The notes: generated by a model not told the origin, from the sequence alone. A DNA stretch of 22,864 nucleotides from DATLHO01 sp035539855 (GCA_035539855.1 DATLHO010000288.1:1-22864), one strand, 5' to 3'. Counted from the stretch's first letter, positions 7,964 through 16,097 are shown. A program made the numbers and translations.

Positions 7964-9199
7964 CTAGAATTTGCTGAGATCACGCCCGAACAATCGTGCC
8001 TTGATCCAGTCGAAGAGCACGAGGACCTTGTTCTTGAGACTCACCAGGCGCGTCAGGTATGCCGAGCGCCAGAAGAAGTACGTCGTCTCGCCGCGCCAGT
8101 GCAGGTCGGCGCGCGGGATGTCGGCGAGCGCCTTGCTGCCGCCGACGTAGGCGAGCATTCCGAGGTTCCTGAAGCTGAACGCAGCGGGCTGCTTTCCGTT
8201 GGCGATGCTGTTGAGAGCTCGCGCGAGGTACTTGCCCTGCTGCATCGCCGCCTGCGCCGTCTGCGGCAGCACCGCGCCGCCCGGCGTCGCGCAGTCGCCA
8301 ACCGCGTAAATCCCGGGGTGCGATGGAACGCGCAGGTACTCGTCCGTGACGATCCGCCCGCGCTCCTTCGCGAACGGCAGACGCTCGACGAACGGCCGCG
8401 CGACGTTGCCGGTCGACCAGACGATCACCTCCGCATCGACGACCTCACCGGACTTCAACTTCAGGTAGCCCTCGCCGACCTCCTCGACCGGCGTCTCCAG
8501 TCGCAGCTCGATTCCCTGGCGGTCGAAGTGCGCGATCGTGTAGTCGCGAAGCTTCTGGTCGAAGGTCGTCAGGATCGTGTTCATCGCCTCGAAGAGCGTG
8601 ATGCGGATGCTCCCGACGAGTTCGGGGTAGGACTTCACGAGGTCCTCCTCGAGCAGGTCGTGCAGCTCGGCGGCGAACTCGATGCCGGTCGGCCCGCCGC
8701 CGACGACGACGAAGTGCAGCAACTGCGCGCGGCGCTTCAGCGGGATGCCCGGGACGTCGGCGCGCTCGAGGCAGGAGATGATCCGCTCGCGGATCGTCCG
8801 GGCGTCGGAGAGCTCCTTGAGGAAGATCGCGTGCTCCTCGACGCCGGGGATGCCGAACGTGTTGTTGCCGGCTCCCACGGCGACGACGAGCGTGTCGTAC
8901 GCGACGCTGAAGCGGGTCTCCGGATCGGGACTCTGGCAGACGACGACGCGCTCAGCGAGGTCGACCTCCATGGCCTCCCCCTGGATGAAGTCCACGTTCC
9001 TGCGCGCCTTGCGGATCGGCTCGATGATGCTGCGCAGCTCGACGGTGCCGACGGTGGTGCTCGGCAGCAGCGGCGTGAACAGGAAGTGGTTGCGGGGACT
9101 GACGACGGTGACCGCATAGGCCGCCGTGTCGATCTTCCCGAGCAGCATGAAGGCGGCGAAGCCGCTGCCGAGGATCACGAGTCGCTGTTGATCGGACAT
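7964..9199 (-). CDS. ndh: Type II NADH:quinone oxidoreductase (NDH-2, Ndi1-like)
   Basis: This single-subunit flavoprotein passes electrons from NADH to membrane quinone without pumping protons. It has 411 residues. The N-terminal FAD Rossmann motif is GSGFAA (11-16), with Ala in the third-glycine position as in Ndi1. It is followed by the NDH-2 hallmark NHFLFTPLLPSTTVGTVELR (~37-56). The NAD(H)-binding motif is GGGPTGIEFAAEL (167-179), the second FAD motif is YAVGDCA (298-304), and the quinone-site motif AQAAMQQGKYLA lies at 315-326. The C-terminus (~370-405) is aromatic and basic and amphipathic, fitting membrane-surface attachment. It is the first gene of a two-gene unit with the EEP protein. 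A generic FAD-dependent oxidoreductase is the only alternative, and the quinone-site motif argues against it. Confidence 0.93.
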   Translation of the reverse strand: MSDQQRLVILGSGFAAFMLLGKIDTAAYAVTVVSPRNHFLFTPLLPSTTVGTVELRSIIEPIRKARRNVDFIQGEAMEVDLAERVVVCQSPDPETRFSVAYDTLVVAVGAGNNTFGIPGVEEHAIFLKELSDARTIRERIISCLERADVPGIPLKRRAQLLHFVVVGGGPTGIEFAAELHDLLEEDLVKSYPELVGSIRITLFEAMNTILTTFDQKLRDYTIAHFDRQGIELRLETPVEEVGEGYLKLKSGEVVDAEVIVWSTGNVARPFVERLPFAKERGRIVTDEYLRVPSHPGIYAVGDCATPGGAVLPQTAQAAMQQGKYLARALNSIANGKQPAAFSFRNLGMLAYVGGSKALADIPRADLHWRGETTYFFWRSAYLTRLVSLKNKVLVLFDWIKARLFGRDLSKF

Positions 9200-9536
9200 T
9201 CGAATTCAGGGTTTCTTGGAGGAAGATACCGAGGCGTCGGCAGGAATGCCCTCCGACGGGTCACGTGGGCACCGCCTCGTCGGCGCCGGACGCGAAACCG
9301 ACGTGCGAAACTCATGTGTCAGGGGGCTTGCATTCCGACTGGAACTGGCTGAACTTCCCAGCTCGTGCTGCCATGAGGCTTCATCCCGCTCGAACCCACC
9401 CCACCCCACGAGCGGCGACCGCGCTGTGTCGCCGCGCATTGTTGTCGGATCAGTGAACACTCCCGGACTTCGCGTCGGGTGTCGCCAGCCGATGACTGAC
9501 GACGAGATCCATCTGCCATCCTTGGAGGCTCACACC
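9200..9536. other. Intergenic region between ndh and the choice-of-anchor D gene
   Basis: This 337-bp divergent spacer must hold the promoters for both neighbours. I see no TAnnTTTG box, hairpin or repeat that I can defend. A C-rich run (CCCACCCCACCCCACGAGC) lies near 9396-9414. The plus-strand frame stays open through it, but the encoded peptide shows no domain, and the Shine-Dalgarno at 9524 places the real start at 9537. Confidence 0.6.
9524..9528 (+). promoter_or_regulatory. Shine-Dalgarno site deciding the choice-of-anchor D start
   Basis: GGAGG sits 8 nt before the ATG at 9537, which opens directly on a signal peptide. This rules out the 107-codon upstream extension of the same open frame. 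Confidence 0.8.
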
Positions 9537-12500
9537 ATGAGCGTTTCGATTCTGTTTGCTCGACGAACCTGTTGGTCTCTCTTCGCGCTCTTCCTCCTGC
9601 TGCTCGGCGCGCCGCAGCCTGCGGACGCCGCACTCTCGGCGTTCCAGTTCGCAACCGCTGCAACCTCGTGGTCGAGCATCTCCGGCACCGGTAGCCGACT
9701 GATGTCTCCGACGGTCGATGACGGCGCCGCCGCATCGACGAGCATCGGCTTCACGTTCAACCTCGACGGAACGAATTACACGAACTTCTCGGCCAGCTCG
9801 AATGGACTTCTCGGTCTGACGACGGGAACCGTCACGACCGCGTATTCTAACAGCATGCCGACGAGCTACGGCTACCCGATCATCACGCCGCTGTGGGACG
9901 ACCTCTATCTGAGTGCGACCAGCCACGGCATCTGGTACCAGGTCACCGGCAGTGCGCCGAACCGCGTGCTGACGGTCGAATGGAACGTTCGGCACATCTC
10001 GAGCACGGGATCGAACTACGAGTTCCAGGTCAAGCTCTACGAGGGCTCGAACCAGGTGGACTTCGTCTACGGACCGAGCACGCCCTACACGTCGCAGTCC
10101 GCCTCGGTCGGCATGTCGATCAACACCGGCAACTTCGCGTCGGTGACCTTCGGCTCGCCGTCGAGCGTCAGCTACTCCTCGGCGAACAACAACAACAACA
10201 CGTTCCCGTCGTCGGGCGTCGTCCTCCGGTGGACCCTCTGCCAGGGCAACATCGCGCTCGCCGGCAGCACGGCCGAAGGCGGCACAGCGGGCATGGCCAG
10301 CGGTGACACGCTGCTGTCGACCAAGTCGCTGACGATGGGCTCGACGACGACGTATCGTCCGTTCACGGCCACCGTCGGCGCGACGCCGTGCGCTCCGCTG
10401 ACGTACCAGTTTTCGATCACCGGACCCGCGGCCGCAGACTACCAGATCTCGCCGACGAGCGGTCCGCTGTCGGCGAACTCGTCGGTCACGCCGGTGATCA
10501 CGTTCACGCCGCGAGCCGACGGGCCGCGTCATGCGACGTTGACCGTCACCGACAACTATGGTCTGAACCGGACCTATCCGCTCAAGGCGACCGGTGTTCG
10601 ACGCATCGCGTTCGACGGCAACATCGCGCAGGGAGGCACCGCGGCGATGGCCAGCGGTGATACGCTGCTGCAGGGACTGGGCACCGCCCGACTCGGCACG
10701 ATCACGTTCACGCCGCTGACGCTGCGGAACTTCTCGACCGACCTTGCCGCGACGCCGGCGACCGCGACGTACGCGATCAACGACCCGACCGGTCAGTACA
10801 CGATCGCCCCGCCGACGGCGACGATCGGCTCCGGCCAGACGAACACGCCGGTGATCACGTTCAGGCCGACCGGCGTCGGACCGCAGTACGCCCAGATGAC
10901 GGTCTCCGTCGACAACGAGACGCGGGTGTACGTCCTGGCGGCCATCTCGGCCGCGCCGCAGATGACGGTCACCTCCGGCGGACTCGATCTCGGCGGCACC
11001 GTCGTGCTGCACCGCGAGACCGCGTGCGCGGGTGAGCAGGTCCTGACGATGCCGATCGAGATCCGCAACGTCGGACTCGTCCCGACGACGATCCGCAACG
11101 CCGCGGTGTACCTCGTCGACTCGCTCAGCACCATCGACCTCGCGGTCCGGCCGCTGCAGCGTGATGCCTTCGGCCGCCTGGTCGTCGATCCGACGTACCA
11201 GATCGCGTCGTCGCCCGGTGGCGCTCCGCTCAATCGCGCCATCGACCAGTCCTGGCCGCTGACGCTGCTGCCGGGTCAGTCGCGGACGCTGTACCTCAAC
11301 TTCGTCGGACCGATGCCGGGCAACCGCCCGTCGCGCGTGTTCCTGTGGACCGACGGCGAGAACTTCGCCTTCGCCGATACCAACGGCGCGGTTCAGACCG
11401 GCGTGTTGAGCTTCCTCGCGCGGCCGAACGTGATCGGCGGAACCCTCGCCGGCACGATCGACAACAAGCCGCTCAAGCCGGTGGTCTTCGGCGAGGTGAA
11501 GATCGGCGACACTGCCTATAGCTCCATCGTCGTCGCCAATGCCGGCCTGTGTGATCTCCGGATCTCGCGCGCCGACCTGCGCTTCATCACCGGCGACGTC
11601 AACGAGTTCCGCGTCGTGCGCGCGTTCGCCGGAGCGCGGATCGATCCGATCACCGACGACTACATCGTGCCGGCGCAGTCGACCGACACCATCGTCGTGA
11701 GCTTCATCCCCGGAGGAAGGGGAGGACGGCGCGCAACGCTGCTGATGAAGACCAACGACTCGACGCTCTATCTGCAGGGTCTCAGCGAGCGAGGCGTGCA
11801 GCGCCTCGACGTCTTCGGCACCGGCACGACCGACCTGGTCGGACGTGACCTGTACCTCGGATCGGTCGTCGTCGGACGCACGGTCAGCGGTGTCGTCGAG
11901 TTCAGCAATCCGAACCTGATCGCGATCGACGTCGATGCGATCGAGATCATCGGACCCGACGCCGCCGACTTCACGATGGACCCGGCGCGTCCGTGGCCGG
12001 CGTTGCCGGTGCAGGTCGGAAGCAACGGCTCGATCCAGCTCGGCGTGCTCTTCACCGCGCAGGGACTGCAGGGACGTCGTGAGGCAACCATCGTGCTGTC
12101 GGCCAGTGGCCGTCGCCTCGGTGCTGCCCGACTGACGGCCGTCGCCGGCAACGTGGAGATCGTCGTGTCGCCGCTGTCGCTCTTCGACGACGTCACCGTG
12201 TCGGCCGGTCAGACCGTCCGCCGCACCGTCGTCATCAGCAACGTCGGAACCTTCGACCTGATCCTGCAGCCGCCGACGATCGACGGTGCGGATGCCGCGA
12301 ACTACCGCGTCGGCGTCCTGCCGCGCCTGGTGGTTCCGCCGGGTGGAACGGAGTATCTCGAGGTCACGTTCAGTCCCGAGAACACCGGACAGTCGTCGGC
12401 GTCGCTGACGATCGCCAGCAATGCCGGCACGCCGGTCGTGGTTTCGCTGGGCGGCACCGCTCAGGGCGTCCGTTCGCCCGACGAGGAGGATCCCTCGCGC

Positions 12501-12827
12501 TCGCTCGATCGCGACGACCGTGACGCGCGCTCGACGCCGTCGTCGGCCGCTCTCGAGCTCGCACTCGGGCGCGTGGAGGCCTCGGTGGGTCCGAACCCGG
12601 CATTCGACCGTCTCGGCGTCACGGTGGCCTCCGGAAGGAGCCTGCGCCTGACGCTCTCGATCGTCGACGTGACCGGTCGGATCGTCCAGCGGATGAATGA
12701 TGTCGACCTCGCGGCCGGCACCAGCGCCTTCGACGTGAACATCTCCGACGTCCCCGCGGGGACGTACGGACTGCGCCTGGACGGACCGGGAATCGCCCGG
12801 ACCGTCCGCTTCGTCGTCGCCCGATAG
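9537..12827 (+). CDS. Choice-of-anchor D domain protein with T9SS C-terminal sorting domain
   Basis: This is a large exported protein of 1096 residues. The signal peptide spans ~1-31 (ADA|AL cleavage). Residues ~32-232 form a beta-sandwich common at the front of T9SS proteins (GFTFNLDGTNYTNFSASSNG, PLWDDLYL). Then come five to six Ig-like choice-of-anchor D (ASPM/SPD-2/Hydin-like) modules, starting near 235, 359, 476, 632, 767 and 876, with typical phrases such as VVISNVGTFDLILQPP and DGADAANYRV. The first two are an obvious duplication sharing MASGDTLL. A short charged linker (~980-1005, EEDPSRSLDRDDRDARST) precedes the T9SS sorting domain (~1014-1096: VGPNPAFDRL, DVTGRIVQ, VPAGTYGLRLDG). 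No enzyme motif is seen. It probably acts as a cell-surface filament, adhesin or scaffold. A strong terminator follows, so it is a single-gene unit. Confidence 0.92.
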   Translation: MSVSILFARRTCWSLFALFLLLLGAPQPADAALSAFQFATAATSWSSISGTGSRLMSPTVDDGAAASTSIGFTFNLDGTNYTNFSASSNGLLGLTTGTVTTAYSNSMPTSYGYPIITPLWDDLYLSATSHGIWYQVTGSAPNRVLTVEWNVRHISSTGSNYEFQVKLYEGSNQVDFVYGPSTPYTSQSASVGMSINTGNFASVTFGSPSSVSYSSANNNNNTFPSSGVVLRWTLCQGNIALAGSTAEGGTAGMASGDTLLSTKSLTMGSTTTYRPFTATVGATPCAPLTYQFSITGPAAADYQISPTSGPLSANSSVTPVITFTPRADGPRHATLTVTDNYGLNRTYPLKATGVRRIAFDGNIAQGGTAAMASGDTLLQGLGTARLGTITFTPLTLRNFSTDLAATPATATYAINDPTGQYTIAPPTATIGSGQTNTPVITFRPTGVGPQYAQMTVSVDNETRVYVLAAISAAPQMTVTSGGLDLGGTVVLHRETACAGEQVLTMPIEIRNVGLVPTTIRNAAVYLVDSLSTIDLAVRPLQRDAFGRLVVDPTYQIASSPGGAPLNRAIDQSWPLTLLPGQSRTLYLNFVGPMPGNRPSRVFLWTDGENFAFADTNGAVQTGVLSFLARPNVIGGTLAGTIDNKPLKPVVFGEVKIGDTAYSSIVVANAGLCDLRISRADLRFITGDVNEFRVVRAFAGARIDPITDDYIVPAQSTDTIVVSFIPGGRGGRRATLLMKTNDSTLYLQGLSERGVQRLDVFGTGTTDLVGRDLYLGSVVVGRTVSGVVEFSNPNLIAIDVDAIEIIGPDAADFTMDPARPWPALPVQVGSNGSIQLGVLFTAQGLQGRREATIVLSASGRRLGAARLTAVAGNVEIVVSPLSLFDDVTVSAGQTVRRTVVISNVGTFDLILQPPTIDGADAANYRVGVLPRLVVPPGGTEYLEVTFSPENTGQSSASLTIASNAGTPVVVSLGGTAQGVRSPDEEDPSRSLDRDDRDARSTPSSAALELALGRVEASVGPNPAFDRLGVTVASGRSLRLTLSIVDVTGRIVQRMNDVDLAAGTSAFDVNISDVPAGTYGLRLDGPGIARTVRFVVAR
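10290..10672 (+). repeat. Internal duplication in the choice-of-anchor D gene
   Basis: ATGGCCAGCGGTGACACGCT (from 10293) recurs as ATGGCCAGCGGTGATACGCT (from 10647), exactly 354 bp (118 codons) later. In both copies it is preceded by a Gly-Asn-Ile-Ala segment and an AxGGT segment. This marks a recent tandem duplication of one Ig-like module. Confidence 0.8.
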
Positions 12828-12848
12828 ACTGCGGCGATTTCTCTCGCG

Positions 12849-12890
12849 ACCCCCTGTTCTTCGACGACGGAGAACAGGGGGTTTGTTTTT
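12849..12890 (+). terminator. Intrinsic terminator after the choice-of-anchor D gene
   Basis: A perfect 12-bp stem has arms ACCCCCTGTTCT (12849-12860) and AGAACAGGGGGT (12871-12882), followed by the T-rich tail TTTGTTTTT. It lies 21 nt after the stop codon. Confidence 0.95.
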
Positions 12891-12922
12891 GGGCGGCGAT
12901 GCCGGCCATTCCCGTATTTTCG
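12888..12922 (+). promoter_or_regulatory. Possible Bacteroidota-type promoter for the Fe-S oxidoreductase gene
   Basis: TTTG (12888-12891), inside the T-tail of the preceding terminator, lies 23 bp before TATTTTCG (12915-12922), a one-mismatch fit to TAnnTTTG. The spacing is slightly longer than the usual ~19-21 bp. The predicted leader is about 55 nt. This is a weak call. Confidence 0.35.
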
Positions 12923-12982
12923 CCCGGTTGACAGCGTCGGATTCGACGCATCCCCCCGTACCTCCGAACTCTGGACTCATCG

Positions 12983-15037
12983 ATGAAGCACATTTTCTTC
13001 TGGGTCGCATTCCTGGCGGCGGCCGCCGGCCTCGCGTGGAACGTGCGTCGCCTGATCGGATATCTGCGACTGGCAAAACCCGACAACCGCTTCGGCAACG
13101 TCGGCACACGCATCCGGAACGTGCTCGTCGTGGCCATCGGCCAGTCGAAGCTGCTGCGCGAGCCGGTCGCCGGCGCGATCCACGCGATGATCTTCTGGGG
13201 CTTCCTCGTGCTGCTGGCGGCGGTGATCGAGTCGGTCGTCGAGGGATTGATCCCCGGCGGCAATCTCTTCTGGCTCGGACCGGTCTACAGCGTCCTGAGC
13301 CTGTCGCAGGACATCTTCTGCGTGCTGATCCTCATCGGTGTGCTCTGGGCGCTGTACCGCCGCTACATCAGCGTCCCGCCGCGCCTGCGGGTCGACAGCG
13401 CCGAGCGCCGCGACGCGGCGCTGATCCTGGTGCTCATCGGCGTGATCGTCGGCGCGCTGCTGGTCTCCAACGCCGCGCGACTGCCGGCGGGCGAGGAGAG
13501 CGAGTGGGCGGTGCGTCCGGTCGGCGCGCTGCTGCGCGGGCTCTTCGACGATCCCGCGACCGCGCGCATGGTCTTCGAGATCACCTGGTGGATCCACATC
13601 GTCGCGATCCTCGGGTTCATGAACTACCTGCCGTACTCGAAGCACCTGCACGTGCTGACGTCGATCCCCAACGTCTACTTCGCGCGCATCGACGAGTCGG
13701 GCGCGAAGCTCGACAAGATCGATTTCGAGGCGGAGGGCGTCGAGAAGTTCGGTGTCTCCGACATCGAGGACTTCACCTGGAAGCAGCTCCTCGACGGCAT
13801 GACGTGCACGCACTGCGGCCGTTGCACGAGCGTGTGTCCGGCGGCGATCACCGGCAAGGTGCTCGACCCGCGGCAGGTGATCATCCAGATCAATCACCGC
13901 ACGCTCGACAAGGCTCCGCTGATGGTCGGCGAGAATGGAACGCTCATCCAGCGCGCCAGCGACGAGGTCGAGCGCGAGCAGGCGGAGCAGGCCGGCGCGG
14001 CTGTGCTCGAGAAGAAGCTCGCCGGCGACTACATCCCGGTCGAGGCGCTCTGGCAGTGCACGACGTGCATGGCCTGCGTGCAGGAGTGTCCGGTGATGAT
14101 CGAGCACGTCCCGGCGATCGTCGACATGCGCCGTGCGCTCGTGATGATGGAGGCGAACTTCCCCGCGGAGGTGCAGCCGGCCTACCAGAGCATGGAGAAC
14201 AACTTCAACCCCTGGGGCTTCCCGCACGACGAGCGCGCGGCGTGGGCCGCGGACCTGCCGTACGTGAAGGTGATGGAGGATACGACCGAGCAGGAGCGCG
14301 CCGAGCTCGACGTGCTCTTCTGGGTCGGGTGCGCCGGCAGCTACGACGACCGCTACAAGAAGGTCACGCGCTCGTTCGCCGAGCTGATGAACATCGCGGG
14401 CGTCAAGTTCGCGATCCTCGGCACCGAGGAGCGCTGCAACGGCGATCACGCGCGGCGCACCGGCAATGAGTATCTCGCGCAGATGCTCATCCAGATGAAC
14501 GTCGAGACCATGAACGGCTATGGCGTCAAGAAGATCGTCACGAGCTGTCCGCACTGCTTCAACATCATGCTCAACGAGTACCCCTACTTCGGCGGGCGTT
14601 ACGAGGTGGTGCACCACACGACGTTCATCTCCGACCTCGTCAAGCAGGGGCGCATCAGAACCGAGGCGGCGGCCGCGCAGGGGTCGGTGACCTATCACGA
14701 CAGCTGTTATCTCGGCCGCTACAACGACGTCTACGACGAGCCGCGCGAGCTCATCGGCTCCACCGCGGGCCACGCGGTCGTCGAGATGGAGCGCAGCAAG
14801 AGCCGCGGCCTGTGCTGCGGCGCCGGCGGCGGTCAGATGTTCATGGAGGAGACCGAGGGCAAGCGCATCAACATCGAGCGTACCGAGGAGGCCCTCGCCA
14901 CCGGCGCCGACACGATCGCGACGGCGTGCCCCTTCTGCATGACGATGCTCAACGACGGCGTCAAGTCGAAGGACCAGGACGACAACGTCCGTGTGCAGGA
15001 CGTCGCGGAGATCGTGCTGCAGGCGGTAAAGGCATAG
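12983..15037 (+). CDS. FadF/EtfD-type membrane (Fe-S) oxidoreductase, probable ETF:quinone oxidoreductase
   Basis: This 684-residue protein probably moves electrons from electron-transfer flavoprotein (acyl-CoA dehydrogenation) into the menaquinone pool. About five N-terminal helices (~2-22, 65-88, 103-126, 140-162, 194-216) resemble the NarI-like cytochrome b part, with His in GAIHAM, WWIHIV and YSKHLHVL as candidate haem ligands. Two [4Fe-4S] motifs follow: C275/C278/C281/C285 and C359/C362/C365/C369. Two CCG-type (HdrB-like) cysteine domains close the protein: C450, C485 in ERCNGDHARR, and C522/C525 in SCPHC, then C575, C611-C612 in LCCGAGGGQMF, and C649/C652 in ACPFC. The first CCG carries CNGD rather than CCGD. 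The order matches FadF, mycobacterial EtfD and EMO proteins. No etfAB or acyl-CoA dehydrogenase is adjacent. A heterodisulfide-reductase-like role is the main alternative. Confidence 0.9.
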   Translation: MKHIFFWVAFLAAAAGLAWNVRRLIGYLRLAKPDNRFGNVGTRIRNVLVVAIGQSKLLREPVAGAIHAMIFWGFLVLLAAVIESVVEGLIPGGNLFWLGPVYSVLSLSQDIFCVLILIGVLWALYRRYISVPPRLRVDSAERRDAALILVLIGVIVGALLVSNAARLPAGEESEWAVRPVGALLRGLFDDPATARMVFEITWWIHIVAILGFMNYLPYSKHLHVLTSIPNVYFARIDESGAKLDKIDFEAEGVEKFGVSDIEDFTWKQLLDGMTCTHCGRCTSVCPAAITGKVLDPRQVIIQINHRTLDKAPLMVGENGTLIQRASDEVEREQAEQAGAAVLEKKLAGDYIPVEALWQCTTCMACVQECPVMIEHVPAIVDMRRALVMMEANFPAEVQPAYQSMENNFNPWGFPHDERAAWAADLPYVKVMEDTTEQERAELDVLFWVGCAGSYDDRYKKVTRSFAELMNIAGVKFAILGTEERCNGDHARRTGNEYLAQMLIQMNVETMNGYGVKKIVTSCPHCFNIMLNEYPYFGGRYEVVHHTTFISDLVKQGRIRTEAAAAQGSVTYHDSCYLGRYNDVYDEPRELIGSTAGHAVVEMERSKSRGLCCGAGGGQMFMEETEGKRINIERTEEALATGADTIATACPFCMTMLNDGVKSKDQDDNVRVQDVAEIVLQAVKA

Positions 15038-15070
15038 GCGGCCGCGCGCATCGCGCGCGCTGGACGAACG

Positions 15071-15116
15071 AACGCAGCGCGCCCCGGTTCACGAGTGGAC
15101 CGGGGCGCGCTGCGTT
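15071..15116. terminator. Shared hairpin between convergent Fe-S oxidoreductase and lipoprotein genes
   Basis: A perfect 18-bp GC-rich stem has arms AACGCAGCGCGCCCCGGT (15071-15088) and its complement (15099-15116). There is no real T-tract on either side (TTTCGT on plus, GTTCGT on minus). It lies between the two stop codons and probably insulates both genes. Confidence 0.75.
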
Positions 15117-15136
15117 TCGTCGGGATCGACCGTTGG

Positions 15137-15709
15137 CTACTGTGGCACGGCGAAGCGGCCGCTCATGAGCGCCATCTGCGCGCGGCTGACGGTGTCCTGC
15201 AGCGTGCCGCAGAAGCGCCCGTAGGGCTGACCTCCGTTGACGAGTGAGTCGAGCTGGATGCGACCCTCGGTCGAGCGATAGACCTTCGGCGCGGTGCCGC
15301 GACGACGCAGCTCGAGCCGGACGTAGGAGCCGGCATCGCCGACGTCGGTGTTGAACGGATACGTGCCGGGGAAGCCGCTCGGCATGTGCACGTCGAGGAT
15401 GATGATCGCGCCCGGATCGTCGGCGATTGCGACCGTGTCGCGGATCGAATAGATGATCGTCGCGTCGTCGGTGCGATGCAGGAACTCGACATCGGCCGCG
15501 GCGTCGAGGCGCACGAGCTGGCCCTGGTATCCCGAGCCCGACATGATGAACCCGTTGAGGCCGACCGCCGAGGTCTGGGCCGAGTCGCAGGGGTTGAGCG
15601 CGAGTGTCGGATCGAGGTTGTTGTTGCCGGTCGGCTGGTCGTCGCCGCAGCCGCCGACGGCAAGGGCCGCGACGAGTGCGAGCGCAAGAGGTGAGAGACG
15701 AAGCTTCAT
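15137..15709 (-). CDS. Small putative lipoprotein, function unknown
   Basis: This protein has 190 residues. The start at 15709 is chosen because it gives a short signal peptide (MKLRLSPLALALVAALAVGGC) ending in a lipobox VGGC with the lipidated Cys at 21. The longer open frame upstream would bury the signal. The Cys is followed by a short flexible stretch (GDDQPTGNNNLDP). The rest (~40-185) is a predicted beta-rich domain with no motif that I recognise. It holds phrases such as GYQGQLVRLDAAADVEF, IIYSIRDTVAI and YVRLELRRRG, plus two further Cys. The Asp-Asp after the lipidated Cys could affect sorting between membranes, but retention rules differ between phyla. It is convergent with the Fe-S oxidoreductase gene and divergent from hsp20. 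Confidence 0.75.
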   Translation of the reverse strand: MKLRLSPLALALVAALAVGGCGDDQPTGNNNLDPTLALNPCDSAQTSAVGLNGFIMSGSGYQGQLVRLDAAADVEFLHRTDDATIIYSIRDTVAIADDPGAIIILDVHMPSGFPGTYPFNTDVGDAGSYVRLELRRRGTAPKVYRSTEGRIQLDSLVNGGQPYGRFCGTLQDTVSRAQMALMSGRFAVPQ

Positions 15710-15780
15710 GGCGTGACGGTTCGGTTGGGAGAGGATGACGCGGCGCAGAGGTCCCGGCGCGTCGCTTCGGTGAGAGCGAC

Positions 15781-15812
15781 TAAAGATGGTCACGGACGGC
15801 CATTCTCACAAA
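15781..15812 (-). promoter_or_regulatory. Possible promoter for the lipoprotein gene
   Basis: On the minus strand, TTTG (15812-15809) is followed after 20 bp by CATCTTTA (15788-15781). This matches TAnnTTTG at four of six fixed positions with the right spacing. The predicted leader is about 65 nt. It is a weak candidate only. Confidence 0.3.
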
Positions 15813-15821
15813 CCCCGGCTC

Positions 15822-15929
15822 CGTCATCTTCACGCAGCGAAGATCTGTCTTCCGCGGTATCGGCATCGTCCGGCACGGCTACCGCCGAAGACGGATCCCC
15901 GACTCGCTCCGCTCGTCGAGGATGACGAT
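15822..15929. repeat. Nested near-palindromic intergenic element (~108 bp, REP/MITE-like)
   Basis: Three nested inverted repeats share one centre. The core arms are GATCTGTCTTCCGCGGTA (15842-15859) and TACCGCCGAAGACGGATC (15880-15897), pairing at 16 of 18 positions around a 20-nt loop. The outer arms are CGTCATCTT (15823-15831) and AGGATGACG (15919-15927), pairing at 8 of 9. Local hairpins sit at the shoulders: ATCTTC/GAAGAT (15826-15844) and ATCCCCGAC/GTCGAGGAT (15895-15923). It lies in the divergent lipoprotein/hsp20 spacer. It resembles dispersed intergenic palindromes; copies elsewhere cannot be checked here. Confidence 0.65.
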
Positions 15930-16003
15930 GGGCGCCTCGAGTGGGGATTTGTATGCGCTCCTGCAGACGTGTCACCACCGTCTGTCCCGTTGTCCGCGCG
16001 GCC

Positions 16004-16040
16004 GGTCGATACGTCCGACCAGGACCGACACTCTGTCGGT
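16004..16040 (+). promoter_or_regulatory. Tandem dyads upstream of hsp20, possible activator sites
   Basis: GGTCG/CGACC (16004-16020) and the perfect 7-bp dyad ACCGACA-CTC-TGTCGGT (16024-16040) have centres 20 bp apart, about two helical turns. They share the CCGAC/GTCGG half-site. They lie ~70-95 bp upstream of the expected start of transcription from the sigma-54-like element. Confidence 0.4.
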
Positions 16041-16080
16041 GTGATAGGGAGAAAATCGGCGAAATCTCTACGAAATCGCA

Positions 16081-16097
16081 TTGGCACGCCCGTTGAA
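16081..16097 (+). promoter_or_regulatory. Sigma-54-like -24/-12 element upstream of hsp20
   Basis: TTGGCACG-CCCG-TTGAA matches the sigma-54 consensus TTGGCACG-N4-TTGCW with a perfect -24 half but Ala for Cyt in the -12 GC. The predicted leader is ~70 nt. The -12 mismatch is serious, so this is a candidate only. Confidence 0.4.

Noticed and set aside
9216..9536. N-terminal extension of the choice-of-anchor D protein to 1203 residues
   Set aside because: GGAGG and a signal peptide place the start at 9537; an extension would bury the signal.
9450..13109. A very long minus-strand open frame (about 1219 codons) opposite the choice-of-anchor D gene
   Set aside because: It is Arg/Asp/Val rich, lacks domains, and mirrors the high-GC codon pattern of the plus-strand gene, which has signal peptide, repeats and sorting domain.
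12977..14773. A minus-strand open frame of about 598 codons opposite the Fe-S oxidoreductase gene
   Set aside because: It is a shadow frame; all Fe-S motifs and membrane helices are on the plus strand.
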